Shown piece by piece: positions 42,001-49,976 of a DNA stretch of 64,000 nucleotides. The stretch comes from Anaerotruncus sp. G3(2012) (GTDB lineage: Bacteria > Bacillota > Clostridia > Oscillospirales > Ruminococcaceae), in the NCBI RefSeq assembly GCF_000403395.2, contig NZ_KE159675.1, forward strand, positions 128,325 to 192,324. Direction: 5' to 3'. Within the stretch, counting starts at the first letter, position 1. Each line of letters begins with the position of its first letter. Below the pieces are notes generated by a model, which did no database searches, was not told the DNA's origin, and saw only the letters and a program-made list of their open reading frames with translations. Position numbers and translations under genes: made by a program.

Positions 42001-42165
42001 TCAGCCCAGCCCGCAGTCGTGGTAGTCTTTCCACCGTTCGCGATAGGCGCGTTCATCGGCGATCCGATAGATCAGATAGCCGGCAGTGATGCAAAGCACC
42101 AGAATTGAAACCGCAAACGGAAGAAGCAGGGCAAACAGCGAAAAGGATTTTTCCGGACGGTTCAT
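42001..42165 (-). CDS. 54-residue single-pass membrane protein
   Basis: A small gene that is easily missed. It encodes a 54-residue protein starting MNRPEKSFSLFALLLPFAV, with one membrane helix at about residues 9-32 (ending ILVLCITAGYLIY). The charged tail reads RIADERAYRERWKDYHD, then CGLG. AGGGGG lies 7-8 nt before the ATG, and a TTGACG/TATAAT promoter stands 50-80 nt upstream. Both support a real gene. Its position just after the rpsT terminator places it in its own transcript. I do not know a function. Confidence 0.75.
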   Translation of the reverse strand: MNRPEKSFSLFALLLPFAVSILVLCITAGYLIYRIADERAYRERWKDYHDCGLG

Positions 42166-42221
42166 CAAAAAGCCCCCTCAAAAGGATTGTTTTTGTAGAG
42201 ATGCCATTTTATCCTACTGTT

Positions 42222-42250
42222 ATTATAGCCCAAAAGAGGAGATTCGTCAA
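42222..42250 (-). promoter_or_regulatory. Promoter of the 54-residue membrane protein gene
   Basis: On the minus strand TTGACG and TATAAT are separated by 17 nt, about 57 nt before the start codon. Confidence 0.8.
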
Positions 42251-42266
42251 CCCGCACAAAATGAAA

Positions 42267-42297
42267 TAACACCGCCACCAAACAGGTGACAGTGTTA
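42267..42297 (-). terminator. rpsT terminator
   Basis: On the minus strand TAACACTGTCACC pairs with GGTGGCGGTGTTA (two G-U pairs), followed by TTTCATTTTG, 30 nt past the rpsT stop. Confidence 0.8.
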
Positions 42298-42326
42298 CCA
42301 GATACGGTGTTGGCCCAGCCGTCTGC

Positions 42327-42572
42327 TTACTGGGAAACAGTGGCGAGCTTCTTCATCAGCGCGGATTTTCTGTGCGCAGCCGTATTCTTGTGCAGGATCT
42401 TCTTCGCGGCAGCCTGATCGACCTTTTTGATCGCGAGGCGGATCGCATCCGCAGTGCCCTCGGAAGCGGCTTTCTTCATAACAGTCTTGAGATTGGTCTT
42501 GACTGCTTTGTTCTGAAGCGCTTTTTTCTGGTTGACAAGAACTCTCTTTTTCGCAGATTTAATGTTCGGCAT
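42327..42572 (-). CDS. rpsT: 30S ribosomal protein S20
   Basis: An 81-residue, very basic ribosomal protein. MPNIKSAKKRVLVNQKKALQ and the C-terminal KILHKNTAAHRKSALMKKL are the S20 signatures. GGAGG lies about 8 nt before the ATG. It has its own promoter and terminator. Confidence 0.97.
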   Translation of the reverse strand: MPNIKSAKKRVLVNQKKALQNKAVKTNLKTVMKKAASEGTADAIRLAIKKVDQAAAKKILHKNTAAHRKSALMKKLATVSQ

Positions 42573-42657
42573 AGGTTACACCTCCTTGATCTCGGAATCA
42601 CGGTTGGGGCAGAAAGCCGCAACCGATTATGTCGCATCACTTTAGACAGTACAAGTT

Positions 42658-42686
42658 ATGATACCATCTTTTTTCAAAAAAATCAA
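42658..42686 (-). promoter_or_regulatory. Promoter of rpsT
   Basis: On the minus strand TTGATT and TATCAT are spaced by 17 nt, about 85 nt before the rpsT start. Confidence 0.65.
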
Positions 42687-42797
42687 GCCCTTGGCGGAAT
42701 TATTTTACGCTCTCTGCGGGAAAGGATTGGGAATCTTTCCGGACAGGAAGAACGGCGCGGCCAAAATGGCTGCGCCGCGCTGGCGTTCGAAAACGGA

Positions 42798-43031
42798 TTA
42801 AGCCTCGGAAACGAACGGCTGGATTTCCGACATCAGGTCGGGGCAGTCATCCGAATAGATCTCCATCTTGATCGGCTTTGCCAGATCGAGCGAGAAGATC
42901 CCCATGATGGATTTTGCGTCGACCGCATACCGGCCGGACATCAGGTCCATGTCAAAATCATATTTGGATACGATGTTTACAAAATTTTTCACGTCATTGA
43001 TTGTGTCAAGTTTAATTACGAGCGTTTTCAT
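42798..43031 (-). CDS. HPr-like protein lacking the active-site histidine
   Basis: A 77-residue protein with the HPr fold. The regulatory-serine loop KSIMGIFSL is present, with Ser at about residue 41 (Ser46 of HPr). The segment where HPr carries the phosphorylated His15 reads DTINDVKNFV and contains no His at all, so it cannot pass phosphate in the sugar PTS. A role as a regulatory partner, as for Crh in Bacillus, is a reasonable guess. It is driven by its own strong promoter. Confidence 0.8.
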   Translation of the reverse strand: MKTLVIKLDTINDVKNFVNIVSKYDFDMDLMSGRYAVDAKSIMGIFSLDLAKPIKMEIYSDDCPDLMSEIQPFVSEA

Positions 43032-43090
43032 CTTGTTGTCCTCCTTACGTGACGAGAGTTGTTGTTTCTTTCTGTTTTTACCACAATTAC

Positions 43091-43119
43091 ACTATATCAG
43101 CGAGATTTATTTTCGTCAA
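43091..43119 (-). promoter_or_regulatory. Promoter of the HPr-like gene
   Basis: On the minus strand TTGACG and TATAGT are separated by 17 nt, about 60 nt upstream of the start. It is back to back with the mtaB promoter, with 7 nt between the -35 boxes. Confidence 0.8.
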
Positions 43120-43126
43120 CTGCTAA

Positions 43127-43155
43127 TTGTAATTCTTCATAAAATTCATTATAAT
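43127..43155 (+). promoter_or_regulatory. Promoter of mtaB
   Basis: TTGTAA and TATAAT (with an extended TATAATGG) are separated by 17 nt, about 85 nt upstream of mtaB. Confidence 0.8.
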
Positions 43156-43238
43156 GGGCGTAGGATTCCAAGTTTGCCAAAGATGAATTTGTAATAGTTG
43201 CACAATAAAAAACAGTCGAATTTAGACGGAGTGTATAA

Positions 43239-44531
43239 ATGAGGATTGCTTTCTACACCTTGGGCTGCAAGGTCAACCAGTATGAAACACAGATTTTGAC
43301 CCAGATTTTTGCTGCGGATGGCTATGATGTGGTATCCCATACCGACCTGGCGGATGTCTACGTGGTCAATTCCTGCACAGTCACCGCCACCGGCGACCGG
43401 AAAACCCGGCAGATGCTCCGCCAGTTCAAGGCCCGCAACCCCGCCGCCAAGGTGGTGCTTTCGGGCTGTTTCCCGCAGGCGTTCCCCGATGCCGCCGAGC
43501 GTCTCCCCGAAGCGGACGTGATCACAGGCGCACGCGGGCGGGGCAGGCTGGTCGAACTGGTTGCACGCGCGCTGGCGACCGGGGAACGGATCGTCGAAAT
43601 TCAGCCGCACGAGCGCGGGGAAGGGTTTGAACGGATGCAGGCGGGCAGCTTCGCCGAACGGACCCGGGCGTTTGTCAAGATTGAGGACGGATGCGAGCGG
43701 TACTGTGCCTACTGCATCATTCCAACTGCGCGCGGGCCGGTGCGGTCCAAGCCGCCTGAAGACCTGCGGGACGAGCTGCAAACGCTTGCTGCTGCCGGTT
43801 ACCGGGAGGCTGTGCTGGTCGGGATCAACCTTTCCAGCTATGGCAAGGAGCTGGGGCTGCGGCTGATCGACGCGGTCGAAACCGCAGCGGCTGTGGATGG
43901 GATCGAACGGGTCCGGCTCGGCTCCCTGGAGCCGGAACTGCTCACCGGCGAGGACATCTCCCGGATGGCGGCATTGCCGAAGGTCTGCCCGCAGTTCCAC
44001 CTTTCGCTGCAAAGCGGCTGCGATGCAACCCTGTGCCGGATGAACCGGCATTATGATACCGCCGAGTATGCGCGGATCGCCGCTGACCTGCGCCGCCACT
44101 TTGCCAACTGTGCGATCACCACCGACATTATGGTCGGCTTCCCCGGCGAGACCGATGTGGAGTTTGGGGAGTCTCTCGCATTCGCCGAAGCGGTCGGTTT
44201 CGCCAAAGCACATGTCTTCGCCTACTCCCGCAGGCCGGGCACCCGGGCAGCGGATATGCCCGGACAGATTTCCAAAGCGGTCAAGGAGGAGCGCTCCCGG
44301 CAGATGATCGCGCTCACCAGCCGTACACGCGCCGCTTTCCTGCAAGGTCAGATCGGGCAGGTGGTTTCGGTGCTGTTTGAAAGCCGGACGCCCGACGGGA
44401 TGTATGAAGGGTATGCCGAAAACTATACGCCGGTGCGGGTCGGCGGGCCGGACAACCTGTGCGGGCAGATCCGCCGTGTCCGTATCGAGGCCGCGCTGGA
44501 CGGTTGGTGCCTGGGCGCGCTTTGCGGTTAG
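43239..44531 (+). CDS. mtaB: tRNA t6A37 methylthiotransferase (MtaB/YqeV type)
   Basis: A 430-residue radical-SAM enzyme that adds a methylthio group to t6A at position 37 of tRNAs. The first cluster is bound by Cys10, Cys46 and Cys77 in the N-terminal domain (FYTLGCKVNQYE, VNSCTV, LSGCFPQ). The radical-SAM cluster is in CERYCAYCIIP at about 152-159. A C-terminal TRAM-like domain follows. Length and motif order are normal for MtaB rather than MiaB or RimO. Confidence 0.94.
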   Translation: MRIAFYTLGCKVNQYETQILTQIFAADGYDVVSHTDLADVYVVNSCTVTATGDRKTRQMLRQFKARNPAAKVVLSGCFPQAFPDAAERLPEADVITGARGRGRLVELVARALATGERIVEIQPHERGEGFERMQAGSFAERTRAFVKIEDGCERYCAYCIIPTARGPVRSKPPEDLRDELQTLAAAGYREAVLVGINLSSYGKELGLRLIDAVETAAAVDGIERVRLGSLEPELLTGEDISRMAALPKVCPQFHLSLQSGCDATLCRMNRHYDTAEYARIAADLRRHFANCAITTDIMVGFPGETDVEFGESLAFAEAVGFAKAHVFAYSRRPGTRAADMPGQISKAVKEERSRQMIALTSRTRAAFLQGQIGQVVSVLFESRTPDGMYEGYAENYTPVRVGGPDNLCGQIRRVRIEAALDGWCLGALCG

Positions 44532-44718
44532 GATCCTTCTTCGAAAGCAGTGTTTCGACCGCCTTTTCTCCAGCCCGGGAGCCGGCATACTGTACCGGTT
44601 GCCCTGCGCCTGCCGCAGCGGCGGAATTCCAGCCTTGAGAGTACCTTTCGGGGTTGATGCCTGGCCAGTAACCAGAAGGCGGCTGTTTGCGGGAGAAAAA
44701 ATCCCTTGGCTATTTGTG

Positions 44719-44746
44719 TTGTTCCAAAACAGTATGAGATTATACA
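44719..44746 (+). promoter_or_regulatory. Possible promoter of purL
   Basis: TTGTTC and TATACA are spaced by 16 nt, 28 nt before the TTG start codon. The remaining 180 nt upstream hold nothing I recognise, and I see no PurR box or purine riboswitch. Confidence 0.4.
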
Positions 44747-44774
44747 CGATTCTATATGGAAAGAGGTTTTGAGA

Positions 44775-47700
44775 TTGAGCGTTTACCGTATCTATGTCGA
44801 AAAGAAACCGGAATTTGCTGTCGAAGCCGCCGGCGTCCTCAGCGACCTGCAAACCGTCCTGATGCTTGACTGTGTCACCGGTGTGCGGGTGGTCAACCGC
44901 TATGATGTCGAGCGGATTGACAAGGCCGACTTTGACAATGCCCGTTTTACCATCTTCTCCGAGCCGCAGGTTGACTGCGTATATGACGAACTGCCCCCGA
45001 TTGCCGAAACCGAGCGGATGTTTGCGGTTGAGTACCTGCCCGGGCAGTTTGACCAGCGCGCCGATTCGTGCGCCCAGTGTATCTCCCTTTCGACCGCCAA
45101 GGAACAGCCGGTTGTGCGCACCGCCCGTATCTACATCCTTTCGGGCAGCATCCCGGACCAGGCGCTTGAGCAGGTCAAGCACTATCTGGTCAACCCGGTG
45201 GAAAGCCGTCTGGCTTCGCTGGAAAAGCCGGACACCCTTGAAACCAGCTACGAGATTCCCACTGTGGTCGAGACGCTGGACGGATTCACCAGCCTTGATA
45301 CGGCAGGCCTGGCTGCGTTCGTGACCCGTTACGGCCTTGCGATGGACACCGATGACATCGCGTTCTGCCAATCCTACTTCCGGGACGAGGAGCACCGCGA
45401 CCCGACTATCACCGAAATTCGGATGATCGACACCTACTGGTCGGACCACTGCCGCCACACTACCTTCCTGACCAATATCGGAAAGGTGCAGATCGACACC
45501 CCCTATATCCGCAAGAGCTTTGAAAAGTATCTGGAGCTGCGGGACCGGCTGTATGTCAAACAGGGCAAGGACAAGCCGATGTGCCTGATGGATCTTGCGG
45601 TGATCGGCGCGAAGGCGCTCAAGGCGGACGGTCTGCTGAACGACCTCGACGAAAGCGACGAAATCAATGCCTGTACGGTCAAAATCACGGTGGATGTGGA
45701 CGGGAAGGACGAGGACTGGCTGCTGCTCTTCAAAAACGAGACCCATAACCACCCCACCGAGATCGAGCCGTTTGGCGGCGCGGCCACCTGTTTGGGCGGC
45801 GCGATCCGTGACCCGCTTTCGGGGCGGAGCTATGTCTATCAGGCGATGCGGGTGACCGGTGCGGCAGACCCGACCGTCCCGCTCTCCCAAACGATGGCGG
45901 GCAAGCTGCCGCAGCGCAAGATCGTCACCACCGCTGCGGCTGGTTATTCCTCCTACGGCAACCAGATCGGCCTCGCCACCGGGCATGTTGCCGAGGTTTA
46001 CCACCCGGGCTATGCGGCCAAGCGGATGGAGATCGGTGCGGTGCTCGGCGCAGCACCGGCAAAGAATGTGGTCCGGGAGTGCCCCGATCCGGATGACGTG
46101 GTGATCCTGCTCGGCGGGCGCACCGGTCGGGACGGCTGCGGCGGCGCGACCGGCTCTTCCAAGAGCCACACGATGGATTCCCTCGAGAGCTGCGGCGCCG
46201 AGGTGCAGAAGGGCAACGCGCCGATCGAGCGCAAGCTCCAGCGCCTGTTCCGCAACGGGGAAGCCACCCGTCTGATCCGGCGGTGCAACGATTTCGGTGC
46301 GGGCGGCGTCTCGGTCGCGATCGGCGAGCTGGCCGACGGGTTGGAGATCAACCTCGATGCGGTCCCCAAAAAGTATGACGGCCTGGACGGCACCGAGCTG
46401 GCGATCTCCGAGTCGCAGGAGCGGATGGCAGTTGTGGTCGCGCCCGGCAACGTTGACCGGTTTATCCAGTTCGCCCACGAAGAAAACCTCGAAGCGACCG
46501 TTGTCGCGAAGGTCACTGCCCTGCCGCGCCTGGTCATGTACTGGAACGGCAGCCGGATTGTAGACCTTTCCCGCGCATTCCTCAACTCCAATGGTGCGCC
46601 CAAACACACCGACATCGAAATCGAGGCCCCAAAAAGCTGGGCGCGTCCCCGCTCGAACGCCCCGCTCGTACAGAAATGGCGCGAGATGATGGAAAACCTC
46701 AACGTCTGTTCCCAGAAGGGATTGGTCGAACGGTTCGATTCGACGATCGGGGCAGGCAGCGTGCTGATGCCGTTCGGCGGCAAGACCCAGCTTTCCCCCG
46801 CGCAGGCGATGGTTGCCAAGCTCCCGGTGCTCGGCGGGGAAACCACCACCTGTTCGGTCATGGGCTGGGGATTCAACCCCGACCTTTCAGCGGCCAGCCC
46901 GTATCACGGCGCGATCAACGCGGTGGTCGAGTCGGTTGCAAAGGTGGTCGCGGCAGGCGGCAGCCATACCCACTGCTGGCTGACCTTCCAGGAGTATTTC
47001 GAGCGCACCAAGGGGGACCCGAAACGCTGGGGCAAGCCGCTTTCGGCTCTGCTCGGCGCGTTGGAGGCGCAGCTTGGGCTGGGGATCGGTTCGATTGGCG
47101 GCAAAGATTCGATGTCCGGCAGCTTTGAAAATCTGGATGTCCCGCCGACCCTTGTCTCGTTCGCGGTTTCTACCACCCGCACCGACCGGGTTGTTTCGAC
47201 AGAATTTAAACATGCAGGAAATAAAGTGTATATTATTACTCCTTGTTTCGACGAAAATAAGGTCCCGCAGTTCGACAGTGTGCGCGAAGTGTTCGGGACA
47301 GTCGAAAAACTGATCGCGGAAGGGAAGGTCGCGTCGGCTTGGACGATCGGGTATGGCGGCGTCTGCGAGGGCATCACGAAGATGTGTCTGGGAAACCGGC
47401 TCGGGTTCGATTTCTCGGCCACCTTTGATGACGCGGCACTCTTCGAGCCTCTCTGCGGCGGGTTCATCCTGGAATCGGCGGAGGACCTGCCCAACCTGCC
47501 CTGTATCGGTACAGTCAGCCCCGAATACCTGATCCACTATGGATTTGACCGGATCGACTTGAACGACATTCAGGAAATTTGGGAGAAAAAATTACAATCA
47601 GTATTTCCTTATCTGCTCAAAACCCCCGAAAAACCGGTACCGGAATATTCCTTCGCTGTTTCGGATAGAATGCAGGCAAAGGCAAAAATCGCAGCGCCGC

Positions 47701-48491
47701 GGGTGCTGATCCCGGTGTTCCCTGGCAACAACTGCGAGTATGACACCGCGCGGGCATTCGAGCGTGCGGGCGCACAGGCGGAAATCTTCATTGTGCGCAA
47801 TCTCACTGCCGCTGACATCGAGGAGAGCGTCGCACAGTTTGCCCAGCGCATCGCGCAGAGCCAGATCATCGCGATCCCGGGCGGGTTCTCGGGCGGTGAC
47901 GAGCCGGACGGTTCTGGCAAGTTCATCACCGCATTCCTGCGCAATCCCCGGATTAAAGATGCAGTGCACGATCTGCTCAAAAACCGCGACGGCCTGATGT
48001 GCGGCATCTGCAACGGCTTCCAGGCGCTGATTAAACTCGGGCTGGTCCCGTATGGTGAGATCCGCGACATGGACGAGAGCTGCGCGACCCTGACGTTTAA
48101 CACGATCGGCCGCCACCAGTCGGGTCTGGTGCGCACCCGCGTAGCATCGAACAAATCGCCCTGGTTAGCGGGGATGCAGGTGGGGGATATCCATACGGTC
48201 GCAATCTCGCATGGGGAGGGACGGTTTGTCGCACCGCAGAGGCTGATCGACCAGCTCGCCTCGAACGGGCAGATCGCGACCCAGTATGTCGATCTCGAAG
48301 GCAGGCCGAGCCTGGATATCCGGTATAACCCCAACCATTCGTTTGACGCGGTTGAGGGGATCACCAGCCCGGACGGACGGGTATTCGGCAAGATGGCGCA
48401 TTCCGAGCGGTATGCCAACGGTACGTTCCAGAATGTGCCGGGCGAAAAGTTCCAGGATATTTTCGGGAACGCAGTCCGGTACTACCGGTAA
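44775..48491 (+). CDS. purL: Phosphoribosylformylglycinamidine synthase, single-chain
   Basis: A 1238-residue purine-synthesis enzyme that converts FGAR, glutamine and ATP to FGAM. The N-terminal PurS-like domain, two AIR-synthase-type ATP domains (for example TYWSDHCRHTTF, KNETHNHPTEIEPFGGA, GGKDSMSGSF) and the C-terminal glutaminase are all present. The glutaminase nucleophile is Cys1079 in CGICNGFQ, with SHGEGRF downstream. Clostridia often carry this long form in place of separate PurS, PurL and PurQ. The start is TTG at 44775, with AGAGG 8 nt upstream. It stands alone, away from other pur genes. Confidence 0.96.
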   Translation: MSVYRIYVEKKPEFAVEAAGVLSDLQTVLMLDCVTGVRVVNRYDVERIDKADFDNARFTIFSEPQVDCVYDELPPIAETERMFAVEYLPGQFDQRADSCAQCISLSTAKEQPVVRTARIYILSGSIPDQALEQVKHYLVNPVESRLASLEKPDTLETSYEIPTVVETLDGFTSLDTAGLAAFVTRYGLAMDTDDIAFCQSYFRDEEHRDPTITEIRMIDTYWSDHCRHTTFLTNIGKVQIDTPYIRKSFEKYLELRDRLYVKQGKDKPMCLMDLAVIGAKALKADGLLNDLDESDEINACTVKITVDVDGKDEDWLLLFKNETHNHPTEIEPFGGAATCLGGAIRDPLSGRSYVYQAMRVTGAADPTVPLSQTMAGKLPQRKIVTTAAAGYSSYGNQIGLATGHVAEVYHPGYAAKRMEIGAVLGAAPAKNVVRECPDPDDVVILLGGRTGRDGCGGATGSSKSHTMDSLESCGAEVQKGNAPIERKLQRLFRNGEATRLIRRCNDFGAGGVSVAIGELADGLEINLDAVPKKYDGLDGTELAISESQERMAVVVAPGNVDRFIQFAHEENLEATVVAKVTALPRLVMYWNGSRIVDLSRAFLNSNGAPKHTDIEIEAPKSWARPRSNAPLVQKWREMMENLNVCSQKGLVERFDSTIGAGSVLMPFGGKTQLSPAQAMVAKLPVLGGETTTCSVMGWGFNPDLSAASPYHGAINAVVESVAKVVAAGGSHTHCWLTFQEYFERTKGDPKRWGKPLSALLGALEAQLGLGIGSIGGKDSMSGSFENLDVPPTLVSFAVSTTRTDRVVSTEFKHAGNKVYIITPCFDENKVPQFDSVREVFGTVEKLIAEGKVASAWTIGYGGVCEGITKMCLGNRLGFDFSATFDDAALFEPLCGGFILESAEDLPNLPCIGTVSPEYLIHYGFDRIDLNDIQEIWEKKLQSVFPYLLKTPEKPVPEYSFAVSDRMQAKAKIAAPRVLIPVFPGNNCEYDTARAFERAGAQAEIFIVRNLTAADIEESVAQFAQRIAQSQIIAIPGGFSGGDEPDGSGKFITAFLRNPRIKDAVHDLLKNRDGLMCGICNGFQALIKLGLVPYGEIRDMDESCATLTFNTIGRHQSGLVRTRVASNKSPWLAGMQVGDIHTVAISHGEGRFVAPQRLIDQLASNGQIATQYVDLEGRPSLDIRYNPNHSFDAVEGITSPDGRVFGKMAHSERYANGTFQNVPGEKFQDIFGNAVRYYR

Positions 48492-48508
48492 TCAGCGGGT
48501 TTGAAAAA

Positions 48509-48877
48509 CGAAAGTTTTACTCAATTTTTTTCAAAAAATTGCAGGGTCGAGGGGCAGTGGGACAGCGGAAGTCTGGTTCCAGACCAGACTTCCAGGCGCA
48601 AAGCGCCTTCCTCGGGTCTTCTCGGGCTTTCAGCCCGAAGCGCGGCATACGCCGCGACGCCCCTGCGGGCTGTCTTGCGGGTTAGGGGTCAGCGACCCCT
48701 CCCCGCAGGCCCCACCCCGGCAAGCTCGGCGAATTTCTTATTTTCTCAATTTAAAGTTTTACTCAATTTTTTTCAAAAAATTGCAGGGTCGAGGGGCAGA
48801 GCCCCCGACGCGCTCCGCACTGCGAGCCGCAGCGAAGCGGCAAGAGGGGGCTTTTTTACTTGCAAAAAGCCCCCCTC
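48509..48877 (+). repeat. Intergenic repeat family 1, composite copy
   Basis: It fills most of the 443-nt gap after purL. It contains a truncated head (48509-48556), an unrelated insert with the dyad GAAGTCTGGTTCCAGACCAGACTTC, the leading module (48617-48750), a full head (48751-48820) and a shortened tail joined at GCGG (48838). Positions 48710-48838 nearly equal 30961-31090. Confidence 0.85.
48845..48876 (+). terminator. Tail-module hairpin downstream of purL
   Basis: AGGGGGCTTTTTT pairs with AAAAAGCCCCCCT around 6 nt. It precedes the next gene by about 60 nt. Confidence 0.65.
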
Positions 48878-48934
48878 GCCTCGGAAAAAGGCTTATGTGC
48901 CAAGGCCGGAAGACATAAAAGAAAGGGGTTTTTT

Positions 48935-49630
48935 ATGAGGAGAACAAAGTCCGGGCAGGTTCTTTTGGCGCTGCTTGCGGCAACAATACTCGGTGTGGCT
49001 GGATGGCTGGTCTGGCGCTGGTATCCGGTGGTTCAAGGGCTGATGGAGCCGGAAAAGATGGACGCTTTCCGGGAGCGCCTGCAATCTTTCGGCTTGATGG
49101 GGATACTCCTCCTGATCGGGGTGCAGGTTTTACAGGTCATCTCGGGCCTGATCCCGGCACTGCCGGTTCAGATCGCCGCCGGGGTCACCTATGGTGCACT
49201 GGGCGGTTTGGCGATCTGCGCCAGTGGGGTGTTTTTGGGGAGTGCGCTTGTTTTTATACTCGTCAAACGGTTCGGGCAGCCGGTGGTTGACCGGATGTTT
49301 CCTCCGGAAAAACAGCGGCGTCTCGCCTTTTTGCAGGACAGCGACCGTCTCCAAATCCTCGTTTTTATCATCTATCTGATCCCGGCCATGCCCAAAGACC
49401 TGCTGACCTATCTTGCCGCGCTCACCCCGCTCGAGCTGCCGCGGTTCCTGCTGCTGACAGTGACTGCGCGCATCCCCACCATGTTGGCGAACACCTTTGC
49501 CAGCAGTGAGCTGCTTGAGGGAAATTATCTCAGCTCGGTAATCGCGTTCTGCATCACTGGTACGCTGGGGCTGGTTTGTATGCTGTCCAGAAAACGGATG
49601 ATAGCTTGGATGCAGAAAAGCAGGAATTGA
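48935..49630 (+). CDS. TVP38/TMEM64 (DedA-like VTT domain) membrane protein
   Basis: A 231-residue membrane protein with about five to six hydrophobic segments. The core VTT motif region includes GLIPALPVQIAAGVTYGALGG near residue 75 and IPAMPKDLLTYLAALTPL near residue 150. These proteins are thought to move lipids across or within membranes. AAAGGGG lies upstream of the ATG. It is followed by the feoAB promoter, which starts at its stop codon. Confidence 0.88.
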   Translation: MRRTKSGQVLLALLAATILGVAGWLVWRWYPVVQGLMEPEKMDAFRERLQSFGLMGILLLIGVQVLQVISGLIPALPVQIAAGVTYGALGGLAICASGVFLGSALVFILVKRFGQPVVDRMFPPEKQRRLAFLQDSDRLQILVFIIYLIPAMPKDLLTYLAALTPLELPRFLLLTVTARIPTMLANTFASSELLEGNYLSSVIAFCITGTLGLVCMLSRKRMIAWMQKSRN

Positions 49631-49655
49631 CAAACGACCGGAAAAGGTCTATTAT
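49627..49655 (+). promoter_or_regulatory. Promoter of feoAB
   Basis: TTGACA and TATTAT are separated by 17 nt. The -35 box overlaps the stop codon of the upstream gene. The transcription start should fall near 49662. Confidence 0.85.
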
Positions 49656-49660
49656 GTAAG

Positions 49661-49713
49661 CGTCAGCTAACAGATTGAAAAAATTTTTTGCGAAAAAGTT
49701 AGCCTGGGCTAAC
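49661..49713. promoter_or_regulatory. Candidate iron-dependent (DtxR/IdeR-type) operators
   Basis: A perfect dyad, GTTAGCC-TG-GGCTAAC (49698-49713), closely resembles the DtxR/IdeR iron box. A half-site-like GTCAGCTAAC (49662-49671) lies at the predicted transcription start. A repressor loaded with iron would block feoAB here. Confidence 0.7.
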
Positions 49714-49736
49714 ATATCGAGAGGTGGAACAGAGCG

Positions 49737-49976
49737 ATGACATTGGACCGTTTGAAGATTGGGCAGAGCGGTATTATCCTGCAGGTGGGCGGAAGCGGCG
49801 CACTGCGGCGGCATCTGCTCGACATGGGATTAACCCCGAAAACCAGGGTCATGGTACGCAAGGTCGCGCCGATGGGTGACCCGATCGAACTGCACCTTCG
49901 GGGATATGAGCTGACCCTGCGTCTTGAGGATGCAAAGGAGATTGAAATTGAAGAGATCAAGGAGGCAGCCAGATGA
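49737..49976 (+). CDS. feoA: Ferrous iron transport protein A
   Basis: A 79-residue SH3-like cytoplasmic protein needed for FeoB activity. The features are MTLDRLKIGQSGIILQV, RRHLLDMGLTPKTRVMV and the hydrophobic C-terminal strand YELTLRLEDAKEIEI. GAGAGG precedes the ATG. It overlaps feoB by 4 nt (ATGA). Confidence 0.94.
   Translation: MTLDRLKIGQSGIILQVGGSGALRRHLLDMGLTPKTRVMVRKVAPMGDPIELHLRGYELTLRLEDAKEIEIEEIKEAAR

Noticed and set aside
41902-42108. A 68-codon rightward membrane-like frame
   Set aside because: It overlaps the leftward 54-residue gene, which has a ribosome site and a promoter. This frame has neither.
44532-44774. A purine riboswitch before purL
   Set aside because: I looked for the conserved three-way-junction loops and did not find them. 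Only a possible promoter is supported.
43149-46607. An 1152-codon open frame antisense to mtaB and purL
   Set aside because: It spans two unrelated genes and their gap, shows no family motifs and has shadow-type composition. The sense genes have complete catalytic motifs.
48501-48938. A 145-codon frame through the repeats after purL
   Set aside because: It is translated repeat DNA; similar peptide strings arise from other copies in different frames and flanking contexts. There is no ribosome site.
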